This document shows, piece after piece, positions 15,641 to 23,369 of a DNA stretch of 64,000 nt (its first letter is position 1; every line of letters starts with the position of its first letter). The notes beneath the pieces were generated by a model. It was given only the letters and a program-made list of their open reading frames with translations, was not told the DNA's origin and searched no databases. The DNA is from Bradyrhizobium iriomotense (GTDB taxonomy: Bacteria > Pseudomonadota > Alphaproteobacteria > Rhizobiales > Xanthobacteraceae): the NCBI RefSeq assembly GCF_018129405.1, contig NZ_JAFCLP010000018.1, forward strand, positions 62,001 through 126,000. The letters are read 5' to 3'. The translations under genes and the position numbers were made by a program.

Positions 15641-15751
15641 CTACGGCAGCCCCCGCGCTTCGAGCTGATGCACCAGCAGCAGCGTCGGTTCGGCGAGGCT
15701 GTCGCCGGAGCCGTCCAGGCCGAACGCCGCGGCGATGCCGTCGCGGCTGCG
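15641..15751 (-). repeat. Right direct repeat: genuine 3' end of the esterase-like gene
   Basis: The 111 bp at the 3' end of the hydrolase gene that match 13516-13626. The match begins exactly at the stop codon and ends at 15751, inside the coding sequence. Confidence 0.9.
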
Positions 15752-16573
15752 CAGCAGTGCGCTGCGCGGGCAGTGGCCGGCGCCGCAGAGCGTCTTCTTC
15801 AGCGTCTCGCCCTGCGCCACGAGGCCGGCGGAATCGTCCGCGGCCCAGGCCAGCACAATGGGGACGTCGACATTGAGGATGCCGGGAAAGACCGATCGCT
15901 TGTCGTATTGGGTGGCATCTAGGCCGAGATAGGCTTTCTCGCTGTCGCTGGCGTCCTTGCCGACGCGGTAGATCCCGGACACCAGCACGACGCCGGCGAC
16001 GTCGGCGCGGTCGGTCTGCAATTCCGGATGCGCCAGCAGGGTGGCGACGTGGAAGGCGCCGGCGCCATAGCCGACCGCGACGATCTCGCGGGCATCGCCA
16101 TTGAACAGGTCGATATTGCCGTGGATCCAGGACAGCGCCGCCGCCACGTCGGTTGCCCCGGCGGGCCAGGTCGCCGCCGGCGCCAGGCGGTAGTTGACGC
16201 GAACCCCGATCATGTCGTTGCGCGCGGCAAAGCACATGGCCTGGTCCTGGATCTGGCGCGCCAGCTCCGGCGCGGCGCGGTCGCCGGTGAAGGTGTCGCC
16301 GGCCACGAACAGCAGCACCGGCCGCGGCGTGTCCGCCTTGGTCGCGCTGGTGGCGACATCGAGCACCTGGGCCTCGCTCTCGCCGTAGCGCAGGCCGCGG
16401 GAGAAGGTGACCTGCTCGCACAGCCGCGCGGTGCCGCCGGCGGTGGTGTCGGAATCGGTGAGGCCCGCCGGGACAAGATCGGACGGCGCCGTCAGCCGAG
16501 CCGGCAGCGGGCCATGCGCGGAGGCGGCAGTCACGGTCAAAAGCAGGAAAAATGCGAGGTAATTCTTCATCAT
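15641..16573 (-). CDS. Exported alpha/beta-hydrolase fold protein lacking the catalytic serine motif
   Basis: About 310 residues. A signal peptide (MMKNYLAFFLLLTVTAASA) leads into an esterase/lipase-like fold: GVRVNYRLAPAATWPAGATDV and ALSWIHGNI are the usual segments before the nucleophile elbow of carboxylesterase-type hydrolases. The elbow reads VGYGAGAFHVA instead of G-H-S-A-G, so the nucleophile Ser is Gly; the HGG oxyanion motif is also missing (FVAGDTFTGD). It is thus probably a non-catalytic relative or uses an unusual mechanism. The start could be either of two adjacent ATGs (16573, 16570). Its 3' end is duplicated at 13516-13626 by the AIPR island. Confidence 0.75.
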   Translation of the reverse strand: MMKNYLAFFLLLTVTAASAHGPLPARLTAPSDLVPAGLTDSDTTAGGTARLCEQVTFSRGLRYGESEAQVLDVATSATKADTPRPVLLFVAGDTFTGDRAAPELARQIQDQAMCFAARNDMIGVRVNYRLAPAATWPAGATDVAAALSWIHGNIDLFNGDAREIVAVGYGAGAFHVATLLAHPELQTDRADVAGVVLVSGIYRVGKDASDSEKAYLGLDATQYDKRSVFPGILNVDVPIVLAWAADDSAGLVAQGETLKKTLCGAGHCPRSALLRSRDGIAAAFGLDGSGDSLAEPTLLLVHQLEARGLP

Positions 16574-16695
16574 GGTGCCGGCCTTGCGCGCCCGATATTG
16601 GCTCGCTCCCTGGGCCTGTCTTTTCAATTCGCCTTATTAGTTGGCTGGTGTTGAGGCGATTTCACGGCACCTGTGCCTCGTGTGCCCGGCCGCAA

Positions 16696-17190
16696 TCAAT
16701 TCCCCGGCAGGAACGTGCAATCGGCCCCGCTGCCGTCCTTGCGCCTGATCGCGTTGGGATCGATCGTGCAGCTCAGCTTGGAGAGGCTCTCGAAGTTCGA
16801 TCCCGCCGCGCCGTCGGGCGGCACGCCCGCCAGTGCTTCGGTGGCGAAGATCTCGTTGGCGGTGGAGCCGTTCACGGTCTTCACCTTCTTGCCGAAGGTC
16901 ACCTCGCAATTGCGAATGGTGATGTCGACATTGCCGGTGCGGCAGACGATCCGGTCGGCGGTCACCACGATGGCCTTCTTGTAGGGGATGTCGGCATTGG
17001 CGGCGAACAGCATCGCCACCGCCTTCCTCTCGGCGCCGGTCAGGTCCGGTGACAGCGGCGCGATCACCCCCGCGAGCGCCAGCGCGGTCGCGCCCGAGAC
17101 CTTTGCGGGCGTGGCGGCGGAGGCACCGGGGAGATGGGACGCCCCGGCAAGGACGAGGGCGCAGGTGAGGATCGCTGGACCGGATCTCAT
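16696..17190 (-). CDS. Exported protein of unknown function
   Basis: 164 residues with a clear signal peptide (AILTCALVLAGASHLPGASA). The mature part has an alanine-rich helix (ATALALAGVIAPLS), the segment ADIPYKKAIVVTADRIVCRTGNVDI and four or so cysteines (VCRTG, RNCEVTFG, LSCTID, ADCTFL) that could form disulfides. No family is recognised. It is on the same strand as the downstream esterase-like gene but over 100 bp away. Confidence 0.65.
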   Translation of the reverse strand: MRSGPAILTCALVLAGASHLPGASAATPAKVSGATALALAGVIAPLSPDLTGAERKAVAMLFAANADIPYKKAIVVTADRIVCRTGNVDITIRNCEVTFGKKVKTVNGSTANEIFATEALAGVPPDGAAGSNFESLSKLSCTIDPNAIRRKDGSGADCTFLPGN

Positions 17191-17207
17191 CCCTTTCCCC
17201 CGGGCTC

Positions 17208-17630
17208 TCAGGCGGCCTTCTTCCGCTTGACGGTCTTCTTCGCGGTCTTCTTGGCGGCTTTCTTCACGGTCTTCCTGGCCTTCTTCGCCGCCTTCTGGGC
17301 CGCAAGGTAGGCCTCGACCTTCTTGGAGGAATGTCCGGCTGCGGTCACGGCGGCCTTCAGCTTTGCCGGGGTGATCTTGAATTTCTTCGACCAGTAGCGG
17401 ACCTCATAGGCCTCGCCGAGCGAGATCCGGCTCTTGTCGGCGGCGCGGTGCTTCTGGAGCTTGATGTATTCCTCGACCTTCTTGGCGGAGTGGCCGACCT
17501 TCTTGACGGCGTATCTCAGCTTCGCCGGGGTCACCTTGAACTTCTTCGACCAGTAGCCGACTTCGTATTTCTCGGTGAGCGCGATCAGGGCGCGATCGGC
17601 GCCACCCCGCTTTGCCTTGTTGTCGGCCAT
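17208..17630 (-). CDS. Tandem DUF3606 protein with histone H1-like C-terminal tail
   Basis: 140 residues. Two copies of the DUF3606 motif: residues about 13-60 (YEVGYWSKKFKVTPAKLRYAVKK, GHSAKKVEEYI) and about 68-112 (SLGEAYEVRYWSKKFKITPA, GHSSKKVEAYL). Usual DUF3606 proteins have one copy in ~60 residues. The last ~30 residues are almost only Lys, Ala and Thr/Arg (KKAAKKTAKKTVKRKK), like bacterial histone H1-like tails, and should bind nucleic acid non-specifically. A role as a nucleoid or stress protein is inference. Confidence 0.75.
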   Translation of the reverse strand: MADNKAKRGGADRALIALTEKYEVGYWSKKFKVTPAKLRYAVKKVGHSAKKVEEYIKLQKHRAADKSRISLGEAYEVRYWSKKFKITPAKLKAAVTAAGHSSKKVEAYLAAQKAAKKARKTVKKAAKKTAKKTVKRKKAA

Positions 17631-17898
17631 GCTTCCCTCCTGCCGTGGATGGCATCCAGTCTAGCATGCAACCGGATTTGGAAGGCAAGATGCGGGACGG
17701 GCAGCGATTGCGCGGAGCGGCCGTTTTGCACCGGTGAGTCAAACGCTTGTGCGGCGCAGCCTGGTCTCGGGGCGGACCAGGCCTTCTACTGTGCATGGGG
17801 TTGTTTTCGCATTTTTTGTTGTTCGCGCTTCCGTGACGGAACCTTTTGCCGGCTGGGACGACTTATCCATGACACGGGGAAACACGTGCGAGGCTGTC

Positions 17899-18039
17899 AT
17901 GGCAGAGAAGCATACCGCCGATCCGGCAGAGATCATGCGGGGGACCGGTCATCCTGAGCTGGAATATGCCGCCGGCTGGACCATCGCAGGTCTCGTCACC
18001 ATCGGCACCATCGTCGCCGCCTGGGTGTTCGCGATCTAG
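17899..18039 (+). CDS. Small single-span membrane protein, unknown
   Basis: 46 residues from the ATG at 17899 (an in-frame ATG at 17869 would add ten). A polar N-terminus (AEKHTADPAEIMRGTGHPE) precedes one hydrophobic helix (AAGWTIAGLVTIGTIVAAWVFAI) that ends the protein. It overlaps the end of the convergent histidine kinase gene by four bases. No family recognised; translation is likely but unproven. Confidence 0.45.
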   Translation: MAEKHTADPAEIMRGTGHPELEYAAGWTIAGLVTIGTIVAAWVFAI

Positions 18040-19622
18040 GCGACCGGAAACTGGAGCTCGAAGGCGGCTCCTTGGGCAGTGGGCTTGAGCCTGATCGAGC
18101 CGCCATGGCTCGCCATCACCGCACGCGCGATCGCCAGCCCCATCCCTGTCCCGCCCTGGTCGCGGCGGGTGGTGAAGAACGCATCGAAGATCCTGTCGCG
18201 ATTGGGCGCCGAGATCGGCTCGCCGTCATTGCTGACCGTCACAAGCAGGGTCGTCCGCACGTCGACTGCCTGCAGCCTGATTGTCCCAGCCTTGTGCCGC
18301 ACCGCGTTATCAGTGAGGTGCGACAGCACGATCAGCGCCTTCTCCGAGGACATGCCGATCGCCCTATCGAGGCTGCCGCTCGCTTCGATCGAGCTTGCCG
18401 GAAACCTGTTCCTGAGGTCGGCGATGACGGGCGCAAGCTCGGTGCGCTCGTTCTGCGGCAGGCTCTCGGCGCGGGCGAGCTCCCGCAGCCGCTGCGCCAT
18501 CGCCTCCAGCCGCTGGGTGTCGGACAGGATGTTGGCGATGAACGTGTTCTGCTCGGCCGGCGTCAGGCCCTCGGATTTGCCTTGCACCGAATCCTGCAAC
18601 AGCTCGGCAGCGCCCTTGATCGAGGTCAGGGGCGATTTCAGCTCGTGGGTGAGATGGGCCGAGAACGTCGCGATATAGTCGGAGCGGCGTGCCAGCTGCT
18701 CGGCCATGCCGAGGAAGCTGTGCGAGAGCTGCGCGAACTCGCGCGTGCCGTAGTGCCGGAGCGGCCTGAACGCCTCGCGGTCGCCGCGGCCGATTCTGGC
18801 GGCACGGTCGATCAGCTCGCGCATCGGCAATGTGATGGTGCGGGAGAACACCAGCCCAATCAGGATCGTGCCGAGGATCACGGCGAGCCCCGCCAGCACG
18901 AACTTGCCGCGCTCCTGGTAGAGATGGTCAAAAATGTTGCTCGGCGTCCGCGTGGTGTAGATCACGCCGGCGACGCGGTTGTTGACGATGACCGGCATCG
19001 CCGAGAACACATGCACGCCGAGGCCGCGGCTGAAGGAATAGATCGGCGGCGGCGGTTTGTCCGGCACGCGGTTGCGCAAGGTGGCGCGATACTGCCCGTG
19101 CAACGCGTCCGCGACCTCCTCGATATGGGCGAGCGACTGCCCGACCTCCTGTCGCCCGGCGATCACCACGCCCTGCGGATCGAGGATGCGAAAACCTGCC
19201 AGCGTCACCTTCTGGGTCTCGCGGATGATCGGCGTCAGTTTTGCGCCGATCTCGACATAGGCTGCTTGCGCCGACTGGGGCGCGGGCAGCGCATCGGGCC
19301 GCCGCCGCAAAAGGTCGTTGGCGGTCAGATCAAGCGCCGGGCGGATCGGGGTGACCTGGTCGCCGGGATCGGGCAGCACGCCCGGCGGCACCTCGGCGCC
19401 GAGCGTGAGGCCGCCGTCGAGCCTTGCCGTGACCTCCTGCGCGTAGATCGTCGCGAGCACGCGGCTCTGCGCGATCAGCTCGGCCTGGGTCTGGCGGATC
19501 AGCTGGTTGTCGTAGAGGCGGAAGAAGAACAGACCGACCAGCGGCAGCACCGCGACGGTCGCCAGCACCGCGAAGATCACGAGCCCCAGCGACGGCCGCC
19601 ATTTGTCGGGTGCCGCGCTCAT
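18036..19622 (-). CDS. Membrane sensor histidine kinase, CreC-like
   Basis: 528 residues. Membrane helix one at about 13-35, a periplasmic sensor of ~240 residues (including FRILDPQGVVIAGRQEVGQSLAHIEEV and PIYSFSRGLGVHVFSAMPV, a CreC/ChvG-like dCache region), helix two near 265-285, a HAMP, then the H-box FSAHLTHELKSPLTS with the phospho-accepting His, the N-box SHLTDNAVRH and G-box GGTGMGLAIARAV. Its ATG overlaps the regulator's stop (ATGA), so the two are translationally coupled. The assignment to CreC is by overall look; the signal is unknown. Confidence 0.85.
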   Translation of the reverse strand: MSAAPDKWRPSLGLVIFAVLATVAVLPLVGLFFFRLYDNQLIRQTQAELIAQSRVLATIYAQEVTARLDGGLTLGAEVPPGVLPDPGDQVTPIRPALDLTANDLLRRRPDALPAPQSAQAAYVEIGAKLTPIIRETQKVTLAGFRILDPQGVVIAGRQEVGQSLAHIEEVADALHGQYRATLRNRVPDKPPPPIYSFSRGLGVHVFSAMPVIVNNRVAGVIYTTRTPSNIFDHLYQERGKFVLAGLAVILGTILIGLVFSRTITLPMRELIDRAARIGRGDREAFRPLRHYGTREFAQLSHSFLGMAEQLARRSDYIATFSAHLTHELKSPLTSIKGAAELLQDSVQGKSEGLTPAEQNTFIANILSDTQRLEAMAQRLRELARAESLPQNERTELAPVIADLRNRFPASSIEASGSLDRAIGMSSEKALIVLSHLTDNAVRHKAGTIRLQAVDVRTTLLVTVSNDGEPISAPNRDRIFDAFFTTRRDQGGTGMGLAIARAVMASHGGSIRLKPTAQGAAFELQFPVA

Positions 19623-20323
19623 GCCTCTTTCTCGCAGCGGCCGAGCTTGAAGCCGACGCCGTGAATGGTCTCGATCACGTTGTCGCAGGCCAGCGCCGCC
19701 AGCTTGGCGCGGATGTTGCGGATGTGGCTGTCGATGGTGCGGTCGGAGACCTGGATGTTGAGCTGATAGGCCGCCCGCATCAGCTGCTCGCGGTTGAACA
19801 CCGAGGTCGGCCGGGTCAGGAACGCGCGCAGGATGCCGAACTCGATCGCGGTGAGCTTCAGCGGCGTGCCGGCGAAGGTTGCGACATGCTGCTCGGGATC
19901 GATCAGCAGGCCGCCTTGCACCAGCGCGGCCGGCCCGGCCTTGGCCTCGCCGTTGCGCGGGCTGAGGCGGCGCAGGATGACGTTGACCCGGGCCACCAGC
20001 TCGCGCGGGCTGAACGGCTTGGTCACGTAATCGTCGCCGCCGATCTCGAGACCGAGGATGCGGTCGATCTCCTCGTCGCGCGCCGACAGGAACAGGATCG
20101 GCACGTCGGAGCTTTTGCGGATCTCGCGGCAGACGTCGAGGCCGTCGAACTCCGGCATGCCGATGTCGAGCACGATGAGATCGGGCCTGTCGGCGGCAAA
20201 GCGGCTGAGCGCCTCCTTGCCGTCGCGGGCCTCGATCACGTCCATGCCGGCCTTCTTCAGGGCGACGCGGATGACCTCGCGGATGTGGCCCTCGTCGTCG
20301 ACGATGAGAATGCGATGCGCCAA
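19619..20323 (-). CDS. OmpR-family response regulator, CreB-like
   Basis: 234 residues: receiver domain (VDDE acidic pair, phospho-acceptor Asp53 in LIVLDIGMPEFDG, Ser in LFLSARDE, Lys in YVTKPFSP) and a C-terminal winged helix (LTAIEFGILRAFLTRPTSVFNREQL, VSDRTIDSHIRNIRAKL, IETIHGVGFKL). It is followed without a gap by its kinase and preceded by a DUF4173 membrane protein 12 bp away; the three probably form one operon. Confidence 0.9.
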   Translation of the reverse strand: MAHRILIVDDEGHIREVIRVALKKAGMDVIEARDGKEALSRFAADRPDLIVLDIGMPEFDGLDVCREIRKSSDVPILFLSARDEEIDRILGLEIGGDDYVTKPFSPRELVARVNVILRRLSPRNGEAKAGPAALVQGGLLIDPEQHVATFAGTPLKLTAIEFGILRAFLTRPTSVFNREQLMRAAYQLNIQVSDRTIDSHIRNIRAKLAALACDNVIETIHGVGFKLGRCEKEA

Positions 20324-20335
20324 GAAACTCTCCGC

Positions 20336-21838
20336 TCACCCTGCCGGCGGATTACCCACCGGGCTCTTGGCTTGCGCATCGAGCCTGCGCTGCAGCCGCC
20401 AGCTCCGAAAGCCCCAGGCCCGCCACGTCAGGTCCTGCCGCTGACTTTCTACAAGCCGATCCCGACGTCCGGCAAGACAGTAATCACCGCCGCGAAGCGC
20501 GATGACCTTGTCGATCGCGGGCAGCGCCTGCGGGCCCAATGTGAGGAGGTAGTTGGCATCGATCTTCACGCCTTTCCCTCCCATTTCATTGCTGTGCTTC
20601 AGATTGTAGTCGGCAATGAACGCGTCGAAGTTCACCAGCGAAACACTGTACAGCACGATCGTTAACGCGATCAGGTTGGCGCCGACGAGCCAGCGGTTGG
20701 AGCGGTCGAGTGCGATGCGGGCGACGATCAGGAGCAGCCCCAGTGCCACCAGCCCCATCCAGATGAAGGCCGCGATCCGCCAGTAGGTCAGCATGTAGAT
20801 GCCGACGTAGAGATCGAGCCGCAGGATGGAGGAGGCGACCAGCAGCACGTTCTGGCCGACCCAGAGATAGACCAGCGGCCGGATCACCTTCGATTTCTCG
20901 GACGAGCTGCCCGGACGCATCGCCGCCAGCACGAAGGCGGCGGCGAGCAGGGCGGTGACGATCAGCGGATAGGCGCCGCGATGGGCGTAGGCCGCGTAAG
21001 TCATGTTGTCGGGCAGCGCCACATGCCCCCAGAGATAGATGCCGTCGAGAATGGACTGTGCCGCGAACAGCAGGTTGAACAGGATCAGCGAGCGCAGGAT
21101 GGTGGAGGGGCCGAGAAACTCCGCTGAGACCATGGGCGGCAGCGGCGGTGGCACAGGGCCATCGGCGATGGCGGTGGTGACTATCGTCTTGCGCCGCCAG
21201 CGCACGTGGATGAACGGCCAGACCAGCGCCAGCACCAGGATCCAGAACAGCACGCGCGGGACGCTGACATATTCGAGGATGATCTTTGGATTGAGCAGCG
21301 AGACCCATTGCTCGATCACGGGATTGGCGGCAGCGAACAGCGCGACGAACACGGTGCCCAGCACCACCGGCATCAGCCACAGCGCGATGCCGCGGGTGAA
21401 CGCCGACATGTTGAACACCTGGGGCGCATCGAGGAAGAACCTGAAGGGACCGAGCAGGACAAAATTGCGCAGCGCACGAGCACGCTCAGTGAGCTCGGTC
21501 GTATCAGGATTGGTCGCAAGCAATTGCGCAATCGTCAGCGACGCGACGAGGATCAGGAAGGACAGCATGTTGAGCTCCTCGACGGCTGGCACGAGGCCGG
21601 CGACGAGGATGGCGGTGCCGATCATGGCACGCCGCAGATCCAGCGCGGCGTGATTGAAGAGCATCGACACGCAGACCGTCGCGATCGCAAACAGCGTCAG
21701 CGACAGTCCGATCCGATGGCCATAGAACAGCCAGTCGGCGAGCGCAGCCAGAGCCAGCGCGCAGCCAAGCTTGGCCGGAATTGAGGAATGCCTGTCCGGC
21801 AGAATGTCCGCTGCGATCGTCGAAGCCAGGCTCGTCAT
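20336..21838 (-). CDS. Polytopic membrane protein, DUF4173-like
   Basis: About 500 residues with some ten hydrophobic helices, an Ala/Leu-rich N-terminus, ALRNFVLLGPFRFFLDAPQVF in a loop, a proline-rich loop (GPVPPPLPPM) and a soluble C-terminal tail of ~80 residues with many charged side chains. This fits the DUF4173/DUF4153 membrane family of unknown function. It is the first gene of a likely operon with the CreBC-like pair, as the membrane protein CreD accompanies CreBC in enterobacteria, although it is not a CreD homolog on inspection. The ATG at 21838 is preceded by AAAGGTG. Confidence 0.75.
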   Translation of the reverse strand: MTSLASTIAADILPDRHSSIPAKLGCALALAALADWLFYGHRIGLSLTLFAIATVCVSMLFNHAALDLRRAMIGTAILVAGLVPAVEELNMLSFLILVASLTIAQLLATNPDTTELTERARALRNFVLLGPFRFFLDAPQVFNMSAFTRGIALWLMPVVLGTVFVALFAAANPVIEQWVSLLNPKIILEYVSVPRVLFWILVLALVWPFIHVRWRRKTIVTTAIADGPVPPPLPPMVSAEFLGPSTILRSLILFNLLFAAQSILDGIYLWGHVALPDNMTYAAYAHRGAYPLIVTALLAAAFVLAAMRPGSSSEKSKVIRPLVYLWVGQNVLLVASSILRLDLYVGIYMLTYWRIAAFIWMGLVALGLLLIVARIALDRSNRWLVGANLIALTIVLYSVSLVNFDAFIADYNLKHSNEMGGKGVKIDANYLLTLGPQALPAIDKVIALRGGDYCLAGRRDRLVESQRQDLTWRAWGFRSWRLQRRLDAQAKSPVGNPPAG

Positions 21839-22025
21839 GTCCAAAACACCTTTCGTGATGGGTGGCATCACGAAGTCTGAACGGCACTTGTGCAGACGGC
21901 GGGATCATCGTCTGCACGGTTTCAGGAGTCTTTTGCAGTTTTCGTGCAGGTGCGCTTTTGCCCCTCGCGCAGCTTCAGTCGCCCTGATAGGTGCGATGCG
22001 TTCATCACCTTGGGCGTGACGCATC

Positions 22026-23369
22026 ATGCAATTCCTCAATCGCCTCGGTCTCATCCTGCTCTGGCTTGCCGCGCCACTTGCCGCATTCGCGGCGGCGAAC
22101 AAGAACGATCCCTATCTGCTCGTGCTGCGCGGCGCCGGAAACATCGCGCTTGTCGTCACAAGCATCCTGATCGTCATCGTCCTGCTGCGCGGAGGTCGCT
22201 GGCGCAGCATCGCGGGCAAGCTGCTCGTCATGCTGTGGTGCCTGCCGCCACTGCTGATGTCTGCCGCACATCTGAAGTTCGAGCTGCGCAAGCGCGACGT
22301 CTTCAGTGCGAGCGCGACGGAGGCGCGGCAGCTCGGGCCTCACTTCATGGTCGGTTATTCCTCCTTTCCCGAGGTCGCGCGTCTTGCCGAGCAGGGCCTG
22401 ATCGGCGGCATCTATGTCACCCGCCACAACATCCGCGGCCGGACCATCGAGGCGCTGCGCGCCGAGATCGCGGCGCTCCAGGACAAGCGGCGCGCAGCCG
22501 GCCTGCCGCCGCTGGCTGTCGCCGCGGATCAGGAGGGCGGCATCGTCGGGCATCTCGCGCCGCCGCTGACGAAAGTGCCGGCGCTGGCAACGCTCACCGG
22601 GCTTGCTCCCGACGAGCAGCAGGCCAAGGCCGAAGAGTTTGGCCGCATTCACGGCCACGAGCTCGCGAACCTCGGCGTCAACCTCAATCTAGCACCGGTG
22701 CTCGACCTCAAGCCGCCGCAGCGGCGCAACCGCCTCGATTTCCATACGCTGATCGGCCAGCGCGCGATAGCGACCGATCCCGTCGTCGTCAGCACGATCG
22801 CAAGCGCCTATGTCCGTGGACTGGAAGAGTCAGGCGTCGGCGCCACGCTCAAGCATTTTCCCGGCATCGGCCGTGTGCGCACCGACACGCATCATTTCAG
22901 CGCCAATCTGAATACGCCGGTGAGGGAACTGGAGGTAACCGACTGGCTTCCGTTCCGCGAGGTGCTGTCGCATTCGCGCAGCGCCCTCATGGTCGGCCAT
23001 GTCACGCTCACCGCCGTCGATCCGGATCGCGCTGCTTCGCATTCCAAGCACGTCGTCGATGGGATTGTCCGCGGCAAATGGGGCTACCAGGGCATGGTGA
23101 TGACCGACGATCTCGTCATGGGTGCGATCTACCAGAACGACGTCTGCAAGGCTGTGGTCGAGGCGATCAATGCCGGCGTCGATCTGCTGCTGGTCGCCTA
23201 TGACGGCGCGCAGTTCTACCGGGTCTTTGCCTGCGCCCTGGAGGGATCGCGGCAGGGCAGGCTCGATGCGGCGATGTTGCATGCGAGCGCGGCGCGGCTG
23301 GAGCGCGGCTTTCCGACCGCGCAGGCGCGAGCCTCTTCAGGCGCAATCAGCATCGCTCGCCGCAACTAG
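22026..23369 (+). CDS. Membrane-anchored glycoside hydrolase family 3, NagZ-like
   Basis: 447 residues. The first ~85 contain three hydrophobic segments (about 6-25, 33-55, 64-82). The rest is a GH3 barrel: VAADQEGG, GVNLNLAPVLD, the NagZ-specific loop KHFPGIGRVRTDTHH carrying the Asp-His catalytic pair, ALMVGHVTL, and the nucleophile Asp in VMTDDLVMGAI. Such enzymes remove N-acetylglucosamine from anhydromuropeptides during peptidoglycan recycling. Ordinary NagZ is soluble and about 340 residues, so the membrane anchor is unusual. Its end overlaps the convergent binding-protein gene by four bases. Confidence 0.85.
   Translation: MQFLNRLGLILLWLAAPLAAFAAANKNDPYLLVLRGAGNIALVVTSILIVIVLLRGGRWRSIAGKLLVMLWCLPPLLMSAAHLKFELRKRDVFSASATEARQLGPHFMVGYSSFPEVARLAEQGLIGGIYVTRHNIRGRTIEALRAEIAALQDKRRAAGLPPLAVAADQEGGIVGHLAPPLTKVPALATLTGLAPDEQQAKAEEFGRIHGHELANLGVNLNLAPVLDLKPPQRRNRLDFHTLIGQRAIATDPVVVSTIASAYVRGLEESGVGATLKHFPGIGRVRTDTHHFSANLNTPVRELEVTDWLPFREVLSHSRSALMVGHVTLTAVDPDRAASHSKHVVDGIVRGKWGYQGMVMTDDLVMGAIYQNDVCKAVVEAINAGVDLLLVAYDGAQFYRVFACALEGSRQGRLDAAMLHASAARLERGFPTAQARASSGAISIARRN

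Larger units (their letters stand above)
13516..15751. mobile_element. Small AIPR-bearing genomic island bounded by 111-bp direct repeats
   Basis: The unit from repeat to repeat is 2125 bp. Its interior (13627-15640) is clearly AT-richer than the flanks and contains only one decayed gene, an AIPR family homolog, plus its upstream region. Both boundary repeats correspond to the 3' end of the same chromosomal gene, the pattern left when an element inserts at a gene end and restores it with its own copy, or when two diverged alleles recombine. No integrase, transposase or inverted terminal repeats are present, so it is non-autonomous or a remnant. Mechanism is inference; the duplication and composition are seen directly. 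Confidence 0.7.

Noticed and set aside
13516-15751. Insertion sequence or composite transposon
   Set aside because: No transposase, no inverted terminal repeats; the boundary repeat is a gene tail rather than a short target-site duplication.
18072-19664. 530-codon plus-strand frame opposite the histidine kinase
   Set aside because: Shadow; the minus strand encodes intact H, N and G boxes.
18036-20339. A single 767-codon fusion of kinase with upstream sequence
   Set aside because: The first ~240 codons are an out-of-frame reading of the response regulator gene; the true kinase starts at the ATG overlapping the regulator's stop.
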